Source: Phenylobacterium sp. Root700 (GTDB lineage Bacteria; Pseudomonadota; Alphaproteobacteria; Caulobacterales; Caulobacteraceae). From it: a stretch of 52,248 bases of DNA. Location of the stretch: positions 31,262 to 83,509 of the forward strand of contig NZ_LMHT01000014.1 in the NCBI RefSeq assembly GCF_001429025.1. The letters run 5' to 3'. The position numbers and the translations under genes were made by a program. The notes under the pieces are model-generated. The model saw only the letters and a list, made by a program, of their open reading frames with translations, searched no databases and was not told where the DNA came from. Positions 37,045 through 45,732 of this stretch are shown piece by piece (positions within the stretch are counted from its first letter, which is position 1; the number at the start of each line of letters is the position of its first letter).

Positions 37045-37569
37045 CTAGCGCAGCAGCGCGCGGATGTCGGGCCAGCGGTAGCTCACCTCATAGGTGACGC
37101 CGCCCGGGCCGGGCTCGCGGCGCGGGGCCTCGGCCTGGCCGCCGAGATGCTCGTAGAAGCCGCGGGCCGGAATGTTGTCTCGCAGCACCGACAGCATCAG
37201 GCTGGTGGCCTCATTGGCCGCGAACACCTGGGCGATGTGGGTCAACAATCGCCGTCCAAGGCCGTACCCCTGGGCGGCGCGCAGCACGTAGAGGGTGGTG
37301 ATCTCCGCCTCGCCGGGACGTTTGGCGCGCGAGGGGCCGCCGGCGGCGTAGCCCACGAGGCCCTCGCGGTCGGCGGCGACCAAGGTCGCCTCGCGTTCGC
37401 CTGGCTTGATCAGGCTGGCGGCGAAACGGCGGGTATGGACCGGGATCGACATGCGATTGAGGAACGAGTCCGGCAGCAGGCCCTGATAGGTCTCGCGCCA
37501 GGATCGGATGTGCAGACGCGCGAGGTCCTCGGCGTCGCCCGGTCCGGCAGGGAAGATGACGTGCTGCAA
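37045..37569 (-). CDS. GNAT family N-acetyltransferase
   Basis: Acetyl-CoA-dependent acyltransferase of about 174 residues. The family pattern is seen as PGDAEDLARLHIRSWRETYQGLLP, TTLYVLRAAQGYGLGRRLLTHI (the acetyl-CoA pyrophosphate loop) and ARGFYEHLGGQAE. I place the start at a TTG (37569) with GAGGAG six bases upstream. The frame is open to an ATG at 37683, which would add a low-complexity 38-residue tail and overlap the divergent mutS start codon. Substrate unknown. Confidence 0.8.
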   Translation of the reverse strand: MQHVIFPAGPGDAEDLARLHIRSWRETYQGLLPDSFLNRMSIPVHTRRFAASLIKPGEREATLVAADREGLVGYAAGGPSRAKRPGEAEITTLYVLRAAQGYGLGRRLLTHIAQVFAANEATSLMLSVLRDNIPARGFYEHLGGQAEAPRREPGPGGVTYEVSYRWPDIRALLR

Positions 37570-37681
37570 GTCGCGCTCCTCGCTGAACCACAGCTTGGGA
37601 GTCGCGAGCCGTTCTTCAAGGGGGACGGAGTTCGGAACGGGGCTGACGGACGGCGCGGGCGCCGCTAGTTTCCCCCCACTC

Positions 37682-40360
37682 ATGAACGCCCCGTCTCCCA
37701 CGCTCCCCGATCCCGCCGGCGCCACGCCGGTCATGGCCCAGTTCTTCGAGGCCAAGTCCCGCCAGCCCGATGCGCTGGTGTTCTTCCGCATGGGAGACTT
37801 CTACGAGCTGTTCTTCGAGGACGCCGAGAAGGCCGCCGCGGCGCTGAGCATCACGCTCACCGCGCGCGGCAATCACGGCGGCGCGCCGATCCCGATGTGC
37901 GGCGTGCCGGTGCATGCGGCCGAGGCCTATCTGGCCAAGCTGGTCCGCGCGGGCTTCAAGGTCGCGCTCTGCGAGCAGATGGAAGACCCGGCCGAGGCCA
38001 AGAAGCGCGGCTCCAAGTCGGTGGTGCGCCGCGACGTGGTCCGGGTGGTGACGCCCGGCACCCTGACCGAGGAAGGCCTGCTGGACGCGCGCGGCGCCAA
38101 CCGCCTGGCCGCCGTGGCCGTGCGGGCCGGGACCGCCGCCGTCGCCAGCGTCGAGCTGTCCACCGGCGAGGTGGAGTGCATGGCGATGTCGCGCGACGGC
38201 CTGGCCTCGGCGCTCGCCGCGCTCGGCCCGTCCGAGACCCTGGTGCCCGACCGGCTGTTCGCCGACGAGACCCTGACCGAGACCTTCAAGACCGCCGGCG
38301 GGTTGATCCAGCCGATGGCCTCGGCGTTGGCCGAGCCTGCGGCTTCGGAAGCCCGGCTGAAGCGGCTCTACGGCGTCGAAACCCTGGACGGTTTTGGCGA
38401 ACTGACTGGCGCCGAGATTTCGGCGCTGGGCCTGATCGCCGCGCATCTGGAGATCACCCAGGCCGGGCGTTTGCCGGCGCTGACCGCGCCGCGCCGGGCG
38501 GGCGAGGCCGACGTGATGTCGATCGACCCGGCCACCCGCACCAGCCTGGAGATCGAGAAGAGCACTTCGGGCGGGCGCGACGGCTCGCTGCTGGGCGCCA
38601 TCGACCGCACGATCACCGCGCCGGGCGCGCGGCTGCTGTCGGCGCGGCTGGCGCGGCCGCTGCTCGATCCCGCCGCCATCAATGCACGGCTCGACGCGGT
38701 GGAATGGTTCTGTGAGCGCCGTCCCCTGCGCCAGACCTTGCGCGAGACCCTGCGCGGCATGGGCGACATGGCGCGCGCGCTCTCGCGCCTGGCGCTGGGC
38801 CGGGGCGGTCCGCGCGACCTGGGCTGCCTGCGCGACGGCCTGTCCGGCGGCGAGACGATCTCGCAGCTGTTCTCGCACCCTGAGCCGCTCGACCCGCCGC
38901 CGCCGGGCGAGATCGCCGGCGCGCTGGCCGGCCTGCATCCGCTCAGCGATCCCAACCTCGCCGAATTCCGCCGCATGCTGGCGCAGGGTCTTGGCCAGGA
39001 CCTGCCGGCCCAGGCGCGTGACGGCGGCTATGTCGCCGCCGGCGTCCGCGTCGAGCTGGACCAGGCCCGCGCCCTGCGTGACGACAGCCGCAAGGTGATC
39101 CTGCAGCTCGAGGCGCGGCTGGGGGCCGAAAGCGGCGTGGCCCTGAAGATCCGCCACAACGCGGTGCTGGGCTATTTCGTCGAGACTACGGCCAAGGCGG
39201 CCGAGCCGCTGATGACCCCGCCGCTCAACGCCACCTTCATCCACCGCCAGACCCTGGCCAACCAGGTCCGCTTCACCACCGTGGAGCTGGCCGAGCTGGA
39301 CGCGCGCATCGCCCAGGCGGCCGAGCGGGCCCTGGCCATGGAGGTCGCCACCTTCGAGGCCTGGCGCGAGGCCGCCATCGGCGTCGCCGCCGCCATCCAG
39401 GCCGCCGCCGAGGGCGCGTCGCGGCTCGATGTCGCCGCGGGCCTGGCCGAATGGTCCGACGATGTCGGCGCCAGCCGTCCGGTGGTCGACCGCTCGACCG
39501 CCTTTGAAGCCGAGGCCGCGCGACACCCGGTGGTCGAGGCCGCGGTCAAGCGGGCCGGCAATCCCTTCACGCCCAACGACTGCCGCCTCGATGGGGCGGG
39601 CGTCGCCGGCGCCCGGCTGTCCATCGTCACCGGTCCGAACATGGCCGGTAAGTCGACCTTCCTGCGCCAGAACGCCCTGCTGGCGGTGCTGGCCCAGGCC
39701 GGCTGCTACGTGCCGGCCAAGAGCTTGCGGCTGGGCGTGGTCGACCGGCTGTTCAGCCGGGTCGGCGCGGGCGACGATCTGGCGCGGGGCCGCTCGACCT
39801 TCATGGCCGAGATGGTCGAGACCGCCGCCATCCTGACCCAGGCGACGCCGCGTTCGCTGGTGATCCTTGATGAGATCGGGCGCGGCACGGCGACCTATGA
39901 CGGCCTGGCCATCGCCTGGGCCTGCGCCGAGGCGCTGCACGAGACCAACCGCTGCCGGGGCCTGTTCGCCACGCACTATCACGAACTGGCCGTGCTCGAG
40001 GACCGCTTGGCTCACGTCGCCAACCTGTCGCTGAAGGCCAAGGAGTGGAACGGCGACCTGATCTTCCTGCACGAGGCCGGGCCTGGCCCCGCCGACCGCT
40101 CCTATGGCGTGCAGGTGGCCAAGCTGGCCGGGGTGCCGCCCGCCGTGGTGGTCCGCGCCCGCGAGGTGCTGGACCGGTTGGAACGCGAAGCCGGGGCGCC
40201 GGCCCACCTCGACGGCCTGCCGCTGTTCTCCGCCGCGGTCGCTGAGCCCGAACATCGCGGACCCAGCCAGGTGGAGGAGGCGCTGCGTGCGCTCGACGCC
40301 GACAGCATGAGCCCGCGCGAGGCGATGGCGGCGCTCTATCGCCTGAAGGAAATGCTCTAG
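37682..40360 (+). CDS. mutS: DNA mismatch repair protein MutS
   Basis: Recognises mispairs and starts mismatch repair. From the ATG at 37682 it has 892 residues. The mismatch-binding FYE motif is in FFRMGDFYELFFEDAEKAA near the N-terminus. The ATPase has GPNMAGKSTFLRQNA (about 650) and DEIGRGTATYDGLAIAWA. The frame is open further upstream, but that part is antisense to the acetyltransferase and not MutS-like. The stop overlaps the start of the next gene by one base. Confidence 0.97.
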   Translation: MNAPSPTLPDPAGATPVMAQFFEAKSRQPDALVFFRMGDFYELFFEDAEKAAAALSITLTARGNHGGAPIPMCGVPVHAAEAYLAKLVRAGFKVALCEQMEDPAEAKKRGSKSVVRRDVVRVVTPGTLTEEGLLDARGANRLAAVAVRAGTAAVASVELSTGEVECMAMSRDGLASALAALGPSETLVPDRLFADETLTETFKTAGGLIQPMASALAEPAASEARLKRLYGVETLDGFGELTGAEISALGLIAAHLEITQAGRLPALTAPRRAGEADVMSIDPATRTSLEIEKSTSGGRDGSLLGAIDRTITAPGARLLSARLARPLLDPAAINARLDAVEWFCERRPLRQTLRETLRGMGDMARALSRLALGRGGPRDLGCLRDGLSGGETISQLFSHPEPLDPPPPGEIAGALAGLHPLSDPNLAEFRRMLAQGLGQDLPAQARDGGYVAAGVRVELDQARALRDDSRKVILQLEARLGAESGVALKIRHNAVLGYFVETTAKAAEPLMTPPLNATFIHRQTLANQVRFTTVELAELDARIAQAAERALAMEVATFEAWREAAIGVAAAIQAAAEGASRLDVAAGLAEWSDDVGASRPVVDRSTAFEAEAARHPVVEAAVKRAGNPFTPNDCRLDGAGVAGARLSIVTGPNMAGKSTFLRQNALLAVLAQAGCYVPAKSLRLGVVDRLFSRVGAGDDLARGRSTFMAEMVETAAILTQATPRSLVILDEIGRGTATYDGLAIAWACAEALHETNRCRGLFATHYHELAVLEDRLAHVANLSLKAKEWNGDLIFLHEAGPGPADRSYGVQVAKLAGVPPAVVVRAREVLDRLEREAGAPAHLDGLPLFSAAVAEPEHRGPSQVEEALRALDADSMSPREAMAALYRLKEML

Positions 40361-40965
40361 TGGCCTTGAAGGCCCTGATGGTCGATGTGGACGGCGTGAT
40401 CGTCACCCACGCCGATCCGAAGGGTTGGTCGGCCAATCTGGAGGCCGACCTCGGGCTCTCGCCGGAAAGACTTCAGGAGGCGTTCTTCGCGCCGCACTTC
40501 GGCGACATCGTCCACGGCCGCGCGCGCCTGCACGACCGGCTGGGCCTAGTGCTGGCGCAGATCGCCCCGCACCTGACCTCCCAGGCCCTGGCCGACTACT
40601 GGTTCGAGCAGGACGGCCATCTGGATCATGATCTGCTGGATCAGCTGGCGGTGGTTCGCGCGCGTGGGATCCAGCTGCATCTGGCCACCGTGCAGGAGCA
40701 CGAACGGGCCGACTATCTCTGGACGAAGATGGGGCTGAAGGACCGTTTCGACGCGATCCACTACGCCGCCGCGCTCGGCCACGCCAAGCCGGCGCCGGAG
40801 TTCTATCGCGAGATCGAGAGGCGCACCGGCTTTGCGCCGAGCGAGCTGTTCTTCATCGACGACAAGGCCGCCAATGTTGAGGCCGCCCAGGCCTGCGGCT
40901 GGGCCGCGGCGGTCTGGACCGGCGAGGATCGGTTGGCTGACCTGATGGCGCGGGCGGGGTTTTAG
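40360..40965 (+). CDS. HAD superfamily hydrolase
   Basis: Haloacid-dehalogenase-like phosphatase of 201 residues. Motif I is MVDVDGVIV (nucleophile Asp in D-x-D), motif III is the Lys of HAKPAPEFY and motif IV is FFIDDKAANVEAA. The GTG at 40360 shares its G with the mutS stop (TAGTG), so it is co-transcribed with mutS. A phosphatase for a sugar or nucleotide phosphate is likely, but the substrate cannot be read from sequence. Confidence 0.88.
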   Translation: MALKALMVDVDGVIVTHADPKGWSANLEADLGLSPERLQEAFFAPHFGDIVHGRARLHDRLGLVLAQIAPHLTSQALADYWFEQDGHLDHDLLDQLAVVRARGIQLHLATVQEHERADYLWTKMGLKDRFDAIHYAAALGHAKPAPEFYREIERRTGFAPSELFFIDDKAANVEAAQACGWAAAVWTGEDRLADLMARAGF

Positions 40966-40979
40966 CTTCCCACCTAGTT

Positions 40980-41090
40980 CGTCATCCTCAGGTCGCCTGA
41001 AAGGCGATCCGGGGGACCCAAGCTGAGTTGCAGAACTTGATAGACCCTATGGGTCCCCCGGATCTCGCTTCGCGAGCCCGGAGGATGACG
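40980..41090. repeat. 111-bp palindromic intergenic repeat, family A copy 2
   Basis: Same length and ends (CGTCATCCTC ... CCGGAGGATGACG) as 5356-5466, but in the opposite orientation: its left arm matches the right arm of the other copies. It lies between the convergent HAD and chemoreceptor genes. Confidence 0.9.
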
Positions 41091-41103
41091 AGCGTGGGGG
41101 ACC

Positions 41104-42585
41104 CTAAGCCGCGCGACGCCGGACGGGGGCGGCGCCTTGGGCCAGGCGGAAGCGGCCGATCAGGTCGGTGAGGGTGTCGGCCTGCTGGGCGAGGTTCGCC
41201 GCGGCGTTGGCGGTCTCCAGCACCATGGCGGCGTTCTGCTGGGTGACGCGGTCCATCTCGTTGACGGCGGTGTTCACCTGGCCAAGGCCAACGGCCTGTT
41301 CCTGAGTCGAGGTGGAGATGTCGCCGACCAGGCCATGAACCTGTGTCACGCGGCCGACGATGCGGCTTAGCGCCTGACCGGTCTGGCCGACCAGGTCGAC
41401 GCCTTGGGCGACCTGTTTGCTGGAGTCGGTGATCAGGCCCTTGATCTCGCGGGCGGCGTCGGCGGCGCGCTGGGCCAGGGCCCGGACTTCGGAGGCGACG
41501 ACCGCGAAACCGCGGCCAGCTTCTCCGGCCCGTGCGGCCTCGACGCCGGCGTTGAGGGCCAGCAGGTTGGTCTGGAAGGCGATTTCGTCGATCACCCCGA
41601 TGATCTGGCTGATCTGCTTGGCCGAGCCTTCGATCTCACCCATGGCGGCGATGGCGGCGTCCACCACCGGGGCGCTCTGTTCGGCCTCCTGGCGGGCGTC
41701 GGCCACGGCGCCGGAGGTCTGGCGCGCGGTCTCGGCCGAGCGGCGCACGGTGACGGTGATCTCGTCGACGGCGGCGGCGGTCTGTTCCAGCGAGGCGGCC
41801 TGGTTCTCAGTGCGGCGGGCCAGGTCGTCGCCCGAGGTCTTCAGCTGGCCGACGGTGGAGGTCATGGAGGACACCGCCTCGACCACCGCGGCGATGGTGC
41901 CGTGCAGTTCGCCGACCGCGCCGTTGAAGTCGTCGCGCAGCTGGGCGTAGTCGCCGGTCAGTTCACGGTCGATCCGCGCGGTCAGGTCGCCCTTGGCCAG
42001 CCCCGACAACGCGCGGGCCAGGGTCTGGACGACGCGGGCCTGTTCGGCGGCGGCGGCGGCGCGCTCGGCCTCGGCCTTGACCCGCTCGGCCTCGGCGGCT
42101 TCGAAATAGACGTCGAGCACCAGGCTCATGTCGAGCATGGCGCCCTTGATCAGGGCGGTGACGATGTCGGCGGTTTCGGCGCTCTTGGCCTTGTTGGCGA
42201 ACATGCCCGACGCGCGTTCAGCCATCACCGAGCGAACCAACTGATCCAGCACCAGGGCGTAGCCGCCGATATACCAGCGCGGCTCCAGCCCGATCTTGGC
42301 GTGGACGCCGCCGATGGTCTGGACGGCCTTGGCGTAATCGGCTGAGAACTCGCCCGACGCGATGCCCTGCCAGTGGCGGAGCTGGGCGTTGTGGGCCTTG
42401 GTGATGTGGCCGTCGCTGCTGAAGTGAGCGCGGGTTTCCGGCGTCTTGCGGACCTGGGCGTAGAAGTGATCGAGGGCGGCCGGCAGCTTCTCGGAAATCA
42501 GCGGCTGGGCCGCGCGCAGCGCCCGGCGGGTCTCCGTGGTCACCTGCATGAACTCCAGGCGTCCGTCCAAGCCGTTCCCAGCCAT
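41104..42585 (-). CDS. Globin-coupled methyl-accepting chemotaxis protein
   Basis: Soluble chemoreceptor of 493 residues. The N-terminal protoglobin sensor has a likely heme-ligand histidine in IGGVHAKIGLEPRWYIGGY (about His95). A HAMP-like connector (VVQTLARALSGLAKGDLTARID) precedes the MCP signalling domain, whose hairpin tip contains EVRALAQRAADAAREIKGLI. No transmembrane segment is present, so it senses oxygen or a heme ligand in the cytoplasm. The ATG at 42585 with GGAG upstream is preferred over a GTG at 42588. No other chemotaxis gene is nearby. Confidence 0.92.
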   Translation of the reverse strand: MAGNGLDGRLEFMQVTTETRRALRAAQPLISEKLPAALDHFYAQVRKTPETRAHFSSDGHITKAHNAQLRHWQGIASGEFSADYAKAVQTIGGVHAKIGLEPRWYIGGYALVLDQLVRSVMAERASGMFANKAKSAETADIVTALIKGAMLDMSLVLDVYFEAAEAERVKAEAERAAAAAEQARVVQTLARALSGLAKGDLTARIDRELTGDYAQLRDDFNGAVGELHGTIAAVVEAVSSMTSTVGQLKTSGDDLARRTENQAASLEQTAAAVDEITVTVRRSAETARQTSGAVADARQEAEQSAPVVDAAIAAMGEIEGSAKQISQIIGVIDEIAFQTNLLALNAGVEAARAGEAGRGFAVVASEVRALAQRAADAAREIKGLITDSSKQVAQGVDLVGQTGQALSRIVGRVTQVHGLVGDISTSTQEQAVGLGQVNTAVNEMDRVTQQNAAMVLETANAAANLAQQADTLTDLIGRFRLAQGAAPVRRRAA

Positions 42586-42760
42586 CACTCACTCCACAAG
42601 CTACGCCATGTCCTCCTGACTGGGTGCGGTTAAGGATAGGTAAGCTGGCGTCGCCGGCGCCCGGTTTCGAGGCGTTTCTCGGCCAATCGACAATCGGCTC
42701 GCCAGGCGGGCCCTTTTCTTTGGCCTCGGCAGAAGAACCGGCGGAGACTATATCCAGGTT

Positions 42761-45586
42761 ATGCCCCCACGCCTTCGCCCCACGCGCCTGGAATATGTTG
42801 TCGACGGGGTGCGCCTACGCGCCCAGCTTTCGGCCGCCGCCCTGGATGCGTCCGGCGACGAGGCCGAGCAGCGCCGCCGGGCGCTGGAGATCCTCAAACA
42901 GGCGCTGTTCCGCGGCCGGATGATCGCCAAGGAGCGCCTGGAGAACGGGGCCGGCGGCATCGAGACCGCGCGGCTGCTGTCGGGCGTCACCGACGAGGTG
43001 GTCACCGCCCTCTATGATTTCACCACCGTACACGTGTTCCGGGCCCGCAACCCGACCGAGGGCGAACGCCTGGCCCTGCTGGCGGTCGGCGGCTACGGAC
43101 GCGGGGCCTTGGCGCCGTTCTCCGATCTCGATCTGCTGTTCCTGCGCCCCTACAAGCAGACCGCCCACACCGAGAGCGTGATCGAGTACATGCTCTACGC
43201 CCTGTGGGACCTGGGCTTTAAGGTCGGCCACGCCTCGCGCACGATCGAGGAGTGCATCAAGCTTTCGCGCGAAGACTACACGATTCGCACCTCGATCCTG
43301 GAGGCGCGCCAGCTGACCGGCGACAAGCAATTGGCCGACGAGCTGATCCGCCGGTTCCGCGCCGAGGTGGTCAAGGGCACCGCCGCCCAGTTCGTCGCCG
43401 CCAAGCTGAAGGAACGCGACATCCGTCAGGAGCGGGCCGGGGCCAGCCGCTACATGGTCGAGCCCAATGTGAAAGAGGGCAAGGGCGGCCTGCGCGACCT
43501 CAACACCCTGTTCTGGATCGCCCAGTACCTGCACCCGGTCAGCCAGGTCGACGGCTTCGTCCAGCTCGACATGTTCAACCGTCGCGAGGTCGCGGCCTTC
43601 ATCAAGGCGTTCGATTTCCTCTGGGCGGTGCGCTGCCACCTGCACTTCGCCACCGGCCGGCCCGAGGAGCGGCTGACCTTCGACCTGCAGCCGGAGATCG
43701 CCCGGCGGATGGGCTATGGCGACCGCGGCGACGCGCCGGCGGTCGAGCGGTTCATGCGCCGCTACTTCCTGATCGCCAAGGAGGTGGGCGCCCTGACCCG
43801 GGTGTTCGCCGCCAAGCTCGAAGCCGAGCAGATCAAGCAGGAGCCGAGGGGCCTGTCGCGGCTGATCCCCGGCCACGGCAAGGTCAAGCGCAAGAAGCTC
43901 GATCCCGGTTTCCACGAGGAGGGCGGGCGTCTCAATATCGACGGGCCGGAGATCTTCGAGACCGATCCGATCAACATGCTGCGGCTGTTCCGGCTGGCCG
44001 ATCAGCGCGACCTCGACCTGCATCCTGACGCCTTCACCGCCGCCAGCCGCTGCTCGGGCCTGATCGGCTCGAAGGTGCGGCGCGATCCGGCGGCGGCCAA
44101 GGTGTTCCTGGACATCCTGGCCCACGGCCGCGATCCGCAGCGGACGCTGTCGATGATGAACGAGGCCGACGTCCTGGGCCGCTTCGTGCCCGAGTGGGGC
44201 CGCATCGTCGCGCAGATGCAGTTCAACATGTACCACTCCTACACCGTGGACGAGCACACCCTGCGGGCCGTCGGGGTGATCGCCGACATCGCCAACGGGC
44301 GGTTCGCCGAGGACCATCCGTTGTCGACCTCGGTGATGCCGCTGATCGACGACCGCGAGGCGCTGTTCCTGGCCATGCTGCTGCATGACACCGGCAAGGG
44401 CGGGGTCGGGGGCCAGGAAAAGGCCGGCGCCCGCGCCGCACGCCAGGCCTGCGAGCGCCTGGGTCTGGATCGCAAGCGCATCGAGATGGTCGCCTGGCTG
44501 GTCGAGCACCACCTGGTGATGAGCGACTACGCCCAGAAGCGCGACATCTCCGACCCGCGCACGGTCGCCGATTTCGCCCGCATCGTGGAGACGCCCGAGC
44601 GGCTGCGCCTGCTGCTGGTGCTGACCGTGGCCGACATCCGCGCCGTCGGGCCAGGCGTCTGGAACGGCTGGAAGGGCCAGCTGATGCGCGAGCTCTACGG
44701 CGCGACCGAGGCGGTGTTCCGCGGCGGGCGCGGCTCCGACGCCGCCGCCGCCATCCGCCGCTATCACGAGAACGCCGCCTATGACGCCCGCGTGCGGCTG
44801 ATCGCGGCCGATCCGACCACGGCCGGCTGGGTCCAGACCATGGAGGACGCCTACTTCACCTCGTTCACCGACGATGAGATCCTGCTCCACGCCGCCCTGG
44901 CGCGCCGCGCCGAGCAGGCCGGCGGGGCGGCCGCCCAGGGCCAGATCCGCAGCGGGCTGAACGCCTCGGAGGTCGTGGTCGCGGCCCCCGACCGCCAGCG
45001 ATTGTTCGTCAACCTGGTCACCGCCATCACCGCGGCCGGCGCCAATGTGGTCGGCGCGCGGGTGTTCACCTCCGGCCAGGGCGAGGCGCTCGACGTCTTC
45101 TACGTCCAGGACGGCGCCGGCACGGCCTATGGCGCGGACAATCCGCGCACCCTGGCCCGGCTGGCCGAGGCCCTGGAGGCGGCGGGCCGCGGCGAACCGA
45201 TCAAGGGCGAACCGCGCCGGGTGACGGACTTCGGCCGCGCGGCGGCCTTCTCGATCACCCCCACGGTCATGCTCGATAACGAGGCCTCGGAGGTCTCGAC
45301 GGTGGTGGAGGCCTCGGGCCGCGACCGGCCAGGCCTGCTGGCGGCCCTGGCCCACAATATCTCCGACGCCGGCCTGTCGATCCTGTCGGCCCATATCGAC
45401 GGCTATGGCGAGCGGGCGGTCGACGCCTTCTATGTCACCGAGCCGGACGGCGGGAAGTTGACCGATCCCAAGCGGATGGCGGCGCTCAAGGCCGATCTGA
45501 TGGTGTCGCTGAACGAGGTCGAAACCGCCGCGACGCCCCGATCGCGCGCCAACCTCCAGAAGGCGCGGGCCAGCGTCGGGCGTTGA
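42761..45586 (+). CDS. glnD: Bifunctional [protein-PII] uridylyltransferase/uridylyl-removing enzyme
   Basis: Senses glutamine and modifies PII proteins to control nitrogen metabolism. It has 941 residues: nucleotidyltransferase domain with GGYGRGALAPFSDLDLLFL (about 109-127), HD domain with LHDTGKGG (about 540) for UMP removal, and two C-terminal ACT domains (NLVTAITAAGANVVGARVF and VEASGRDRPGLLAALAHN) for glutamine sensing. All domains are intact. It links functionally to the nitrogen-related NtrZ gene elsewhere in the window only by theme. Confidence 0.97.
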   Translation: MPPRLRPTRLEYVVDGVRLRAQLSAAALDASGDEAEQRRRALEILKQALFRGRMIAKERLENGAGGIETARLLSGVTDEVVTALYDFTTVHVFRARNPTEGERLALLAVGGYGRGALAPFSDLDLLFLRPYKQTAHTESVIEYMLYALWDLGFKVGHASRTIEECIKLSREDYTIRTSILEARQLTGDKQLADELIRRFRAEVVKGTAAQFVAAKLKERDIRQERAGASRYMVEPNVKEGKGGLRDLNTLFWIAQYLHPVSQVDGFVQLDMFNRREVAAFIKAFDFLWAVRCHLHFATGRPEERLTFDLQPEIARRMGYGDRGDAPAVERFMRRYFLIAKEVGALTRVFAAKLEAEQIKQEPRGLSRLIPGHGKVKRKKLDPGFHEEGGRLNIDGPEIFETDPINMLRLFRLADQRDLDLHPDAFTAASRCSGLIGSKVRRDPAAAKVFLDILAHGRDPQRTLSMMNEADVLGRFVPEWGRIVAQMQFNMYHSYTVDEHTLRAVGVIADIANGRFAEDHPLSTSVMPLIDDREALFLAMLLHDTGKGGVGGQEKAGARAARQACERLGLDRKRIEMVAWLVEHHLVMSDYAQKRDISDPRTVADFARIVETPERLRLLLVLTVADIRAVGPGVWNGWKGQLMRELYGATEAVFRGGRGSDAAAAIRRYHENAAYDARVRLIAADPTTAGWVQTMEDAYFTSFTDDEILLHAALARRAEQAGGAAAQGQIRSGLNASEVVVAAPDRQRLFVNLVTAITAAGANVVGARVFTSGQGEALDVFYVQDGAGTAYGADNPRTLARLAEALEAAGRGEPIKGEPRRVTDFGRAAAFSITPTVMLDNEASEVSTVVEASGRDRPGLLAALAHNISDAGLSILSAHIDGYGERAVDAFYVTEPDGGKLTDPKRMAALKADLMVSLNEVETAATPRSRANLQKARASVGR

Positions 45587-45620
45587 GGTCCCAGATAGGA
45601 TTCGAGAAGGCCTAAGCTCC

Positions 45621-45659
45621 CTTTTCCTCCCCCATCTTGATGGGGGAGGGGAGGAAAAG
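45621..45659. repeat. Intergenic hairpin between glnD and murJ
   Basis: CTTTTCCTCCCCCAT-CTTG-ATGGGGGAGG followed by GGAGGAAAAG: a long pyrimidine/purine palindrome, related in style to other CCTCCCCC elements of the window. There is no T-run, so it is not a classical terminator. Confidence 0.6.
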
Positions 45660-45732
45660 AGCTTCGCCGTGATCGGGGGTTTGCGCGTGTGTCGCCCTTG
45701 ACCGAGTCCGGGGCGCAGCGCACACAAACCGC

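Noticed and set aside
37684..37791. Longer N-terminus for the GNAT acetyltransferase
   Set aside because: It would be antisense to the first codons of MutS, has no domain resemblance and lacks the good ribosome-binding site found at the internal TTG.
42815..45727. A 970-codon open frame antisense to glnD
   Set aside because: High GC content gives long shadow frames; the plus-strand frame is clearly GlnD with all domains, and the antisense product has a biased composition.
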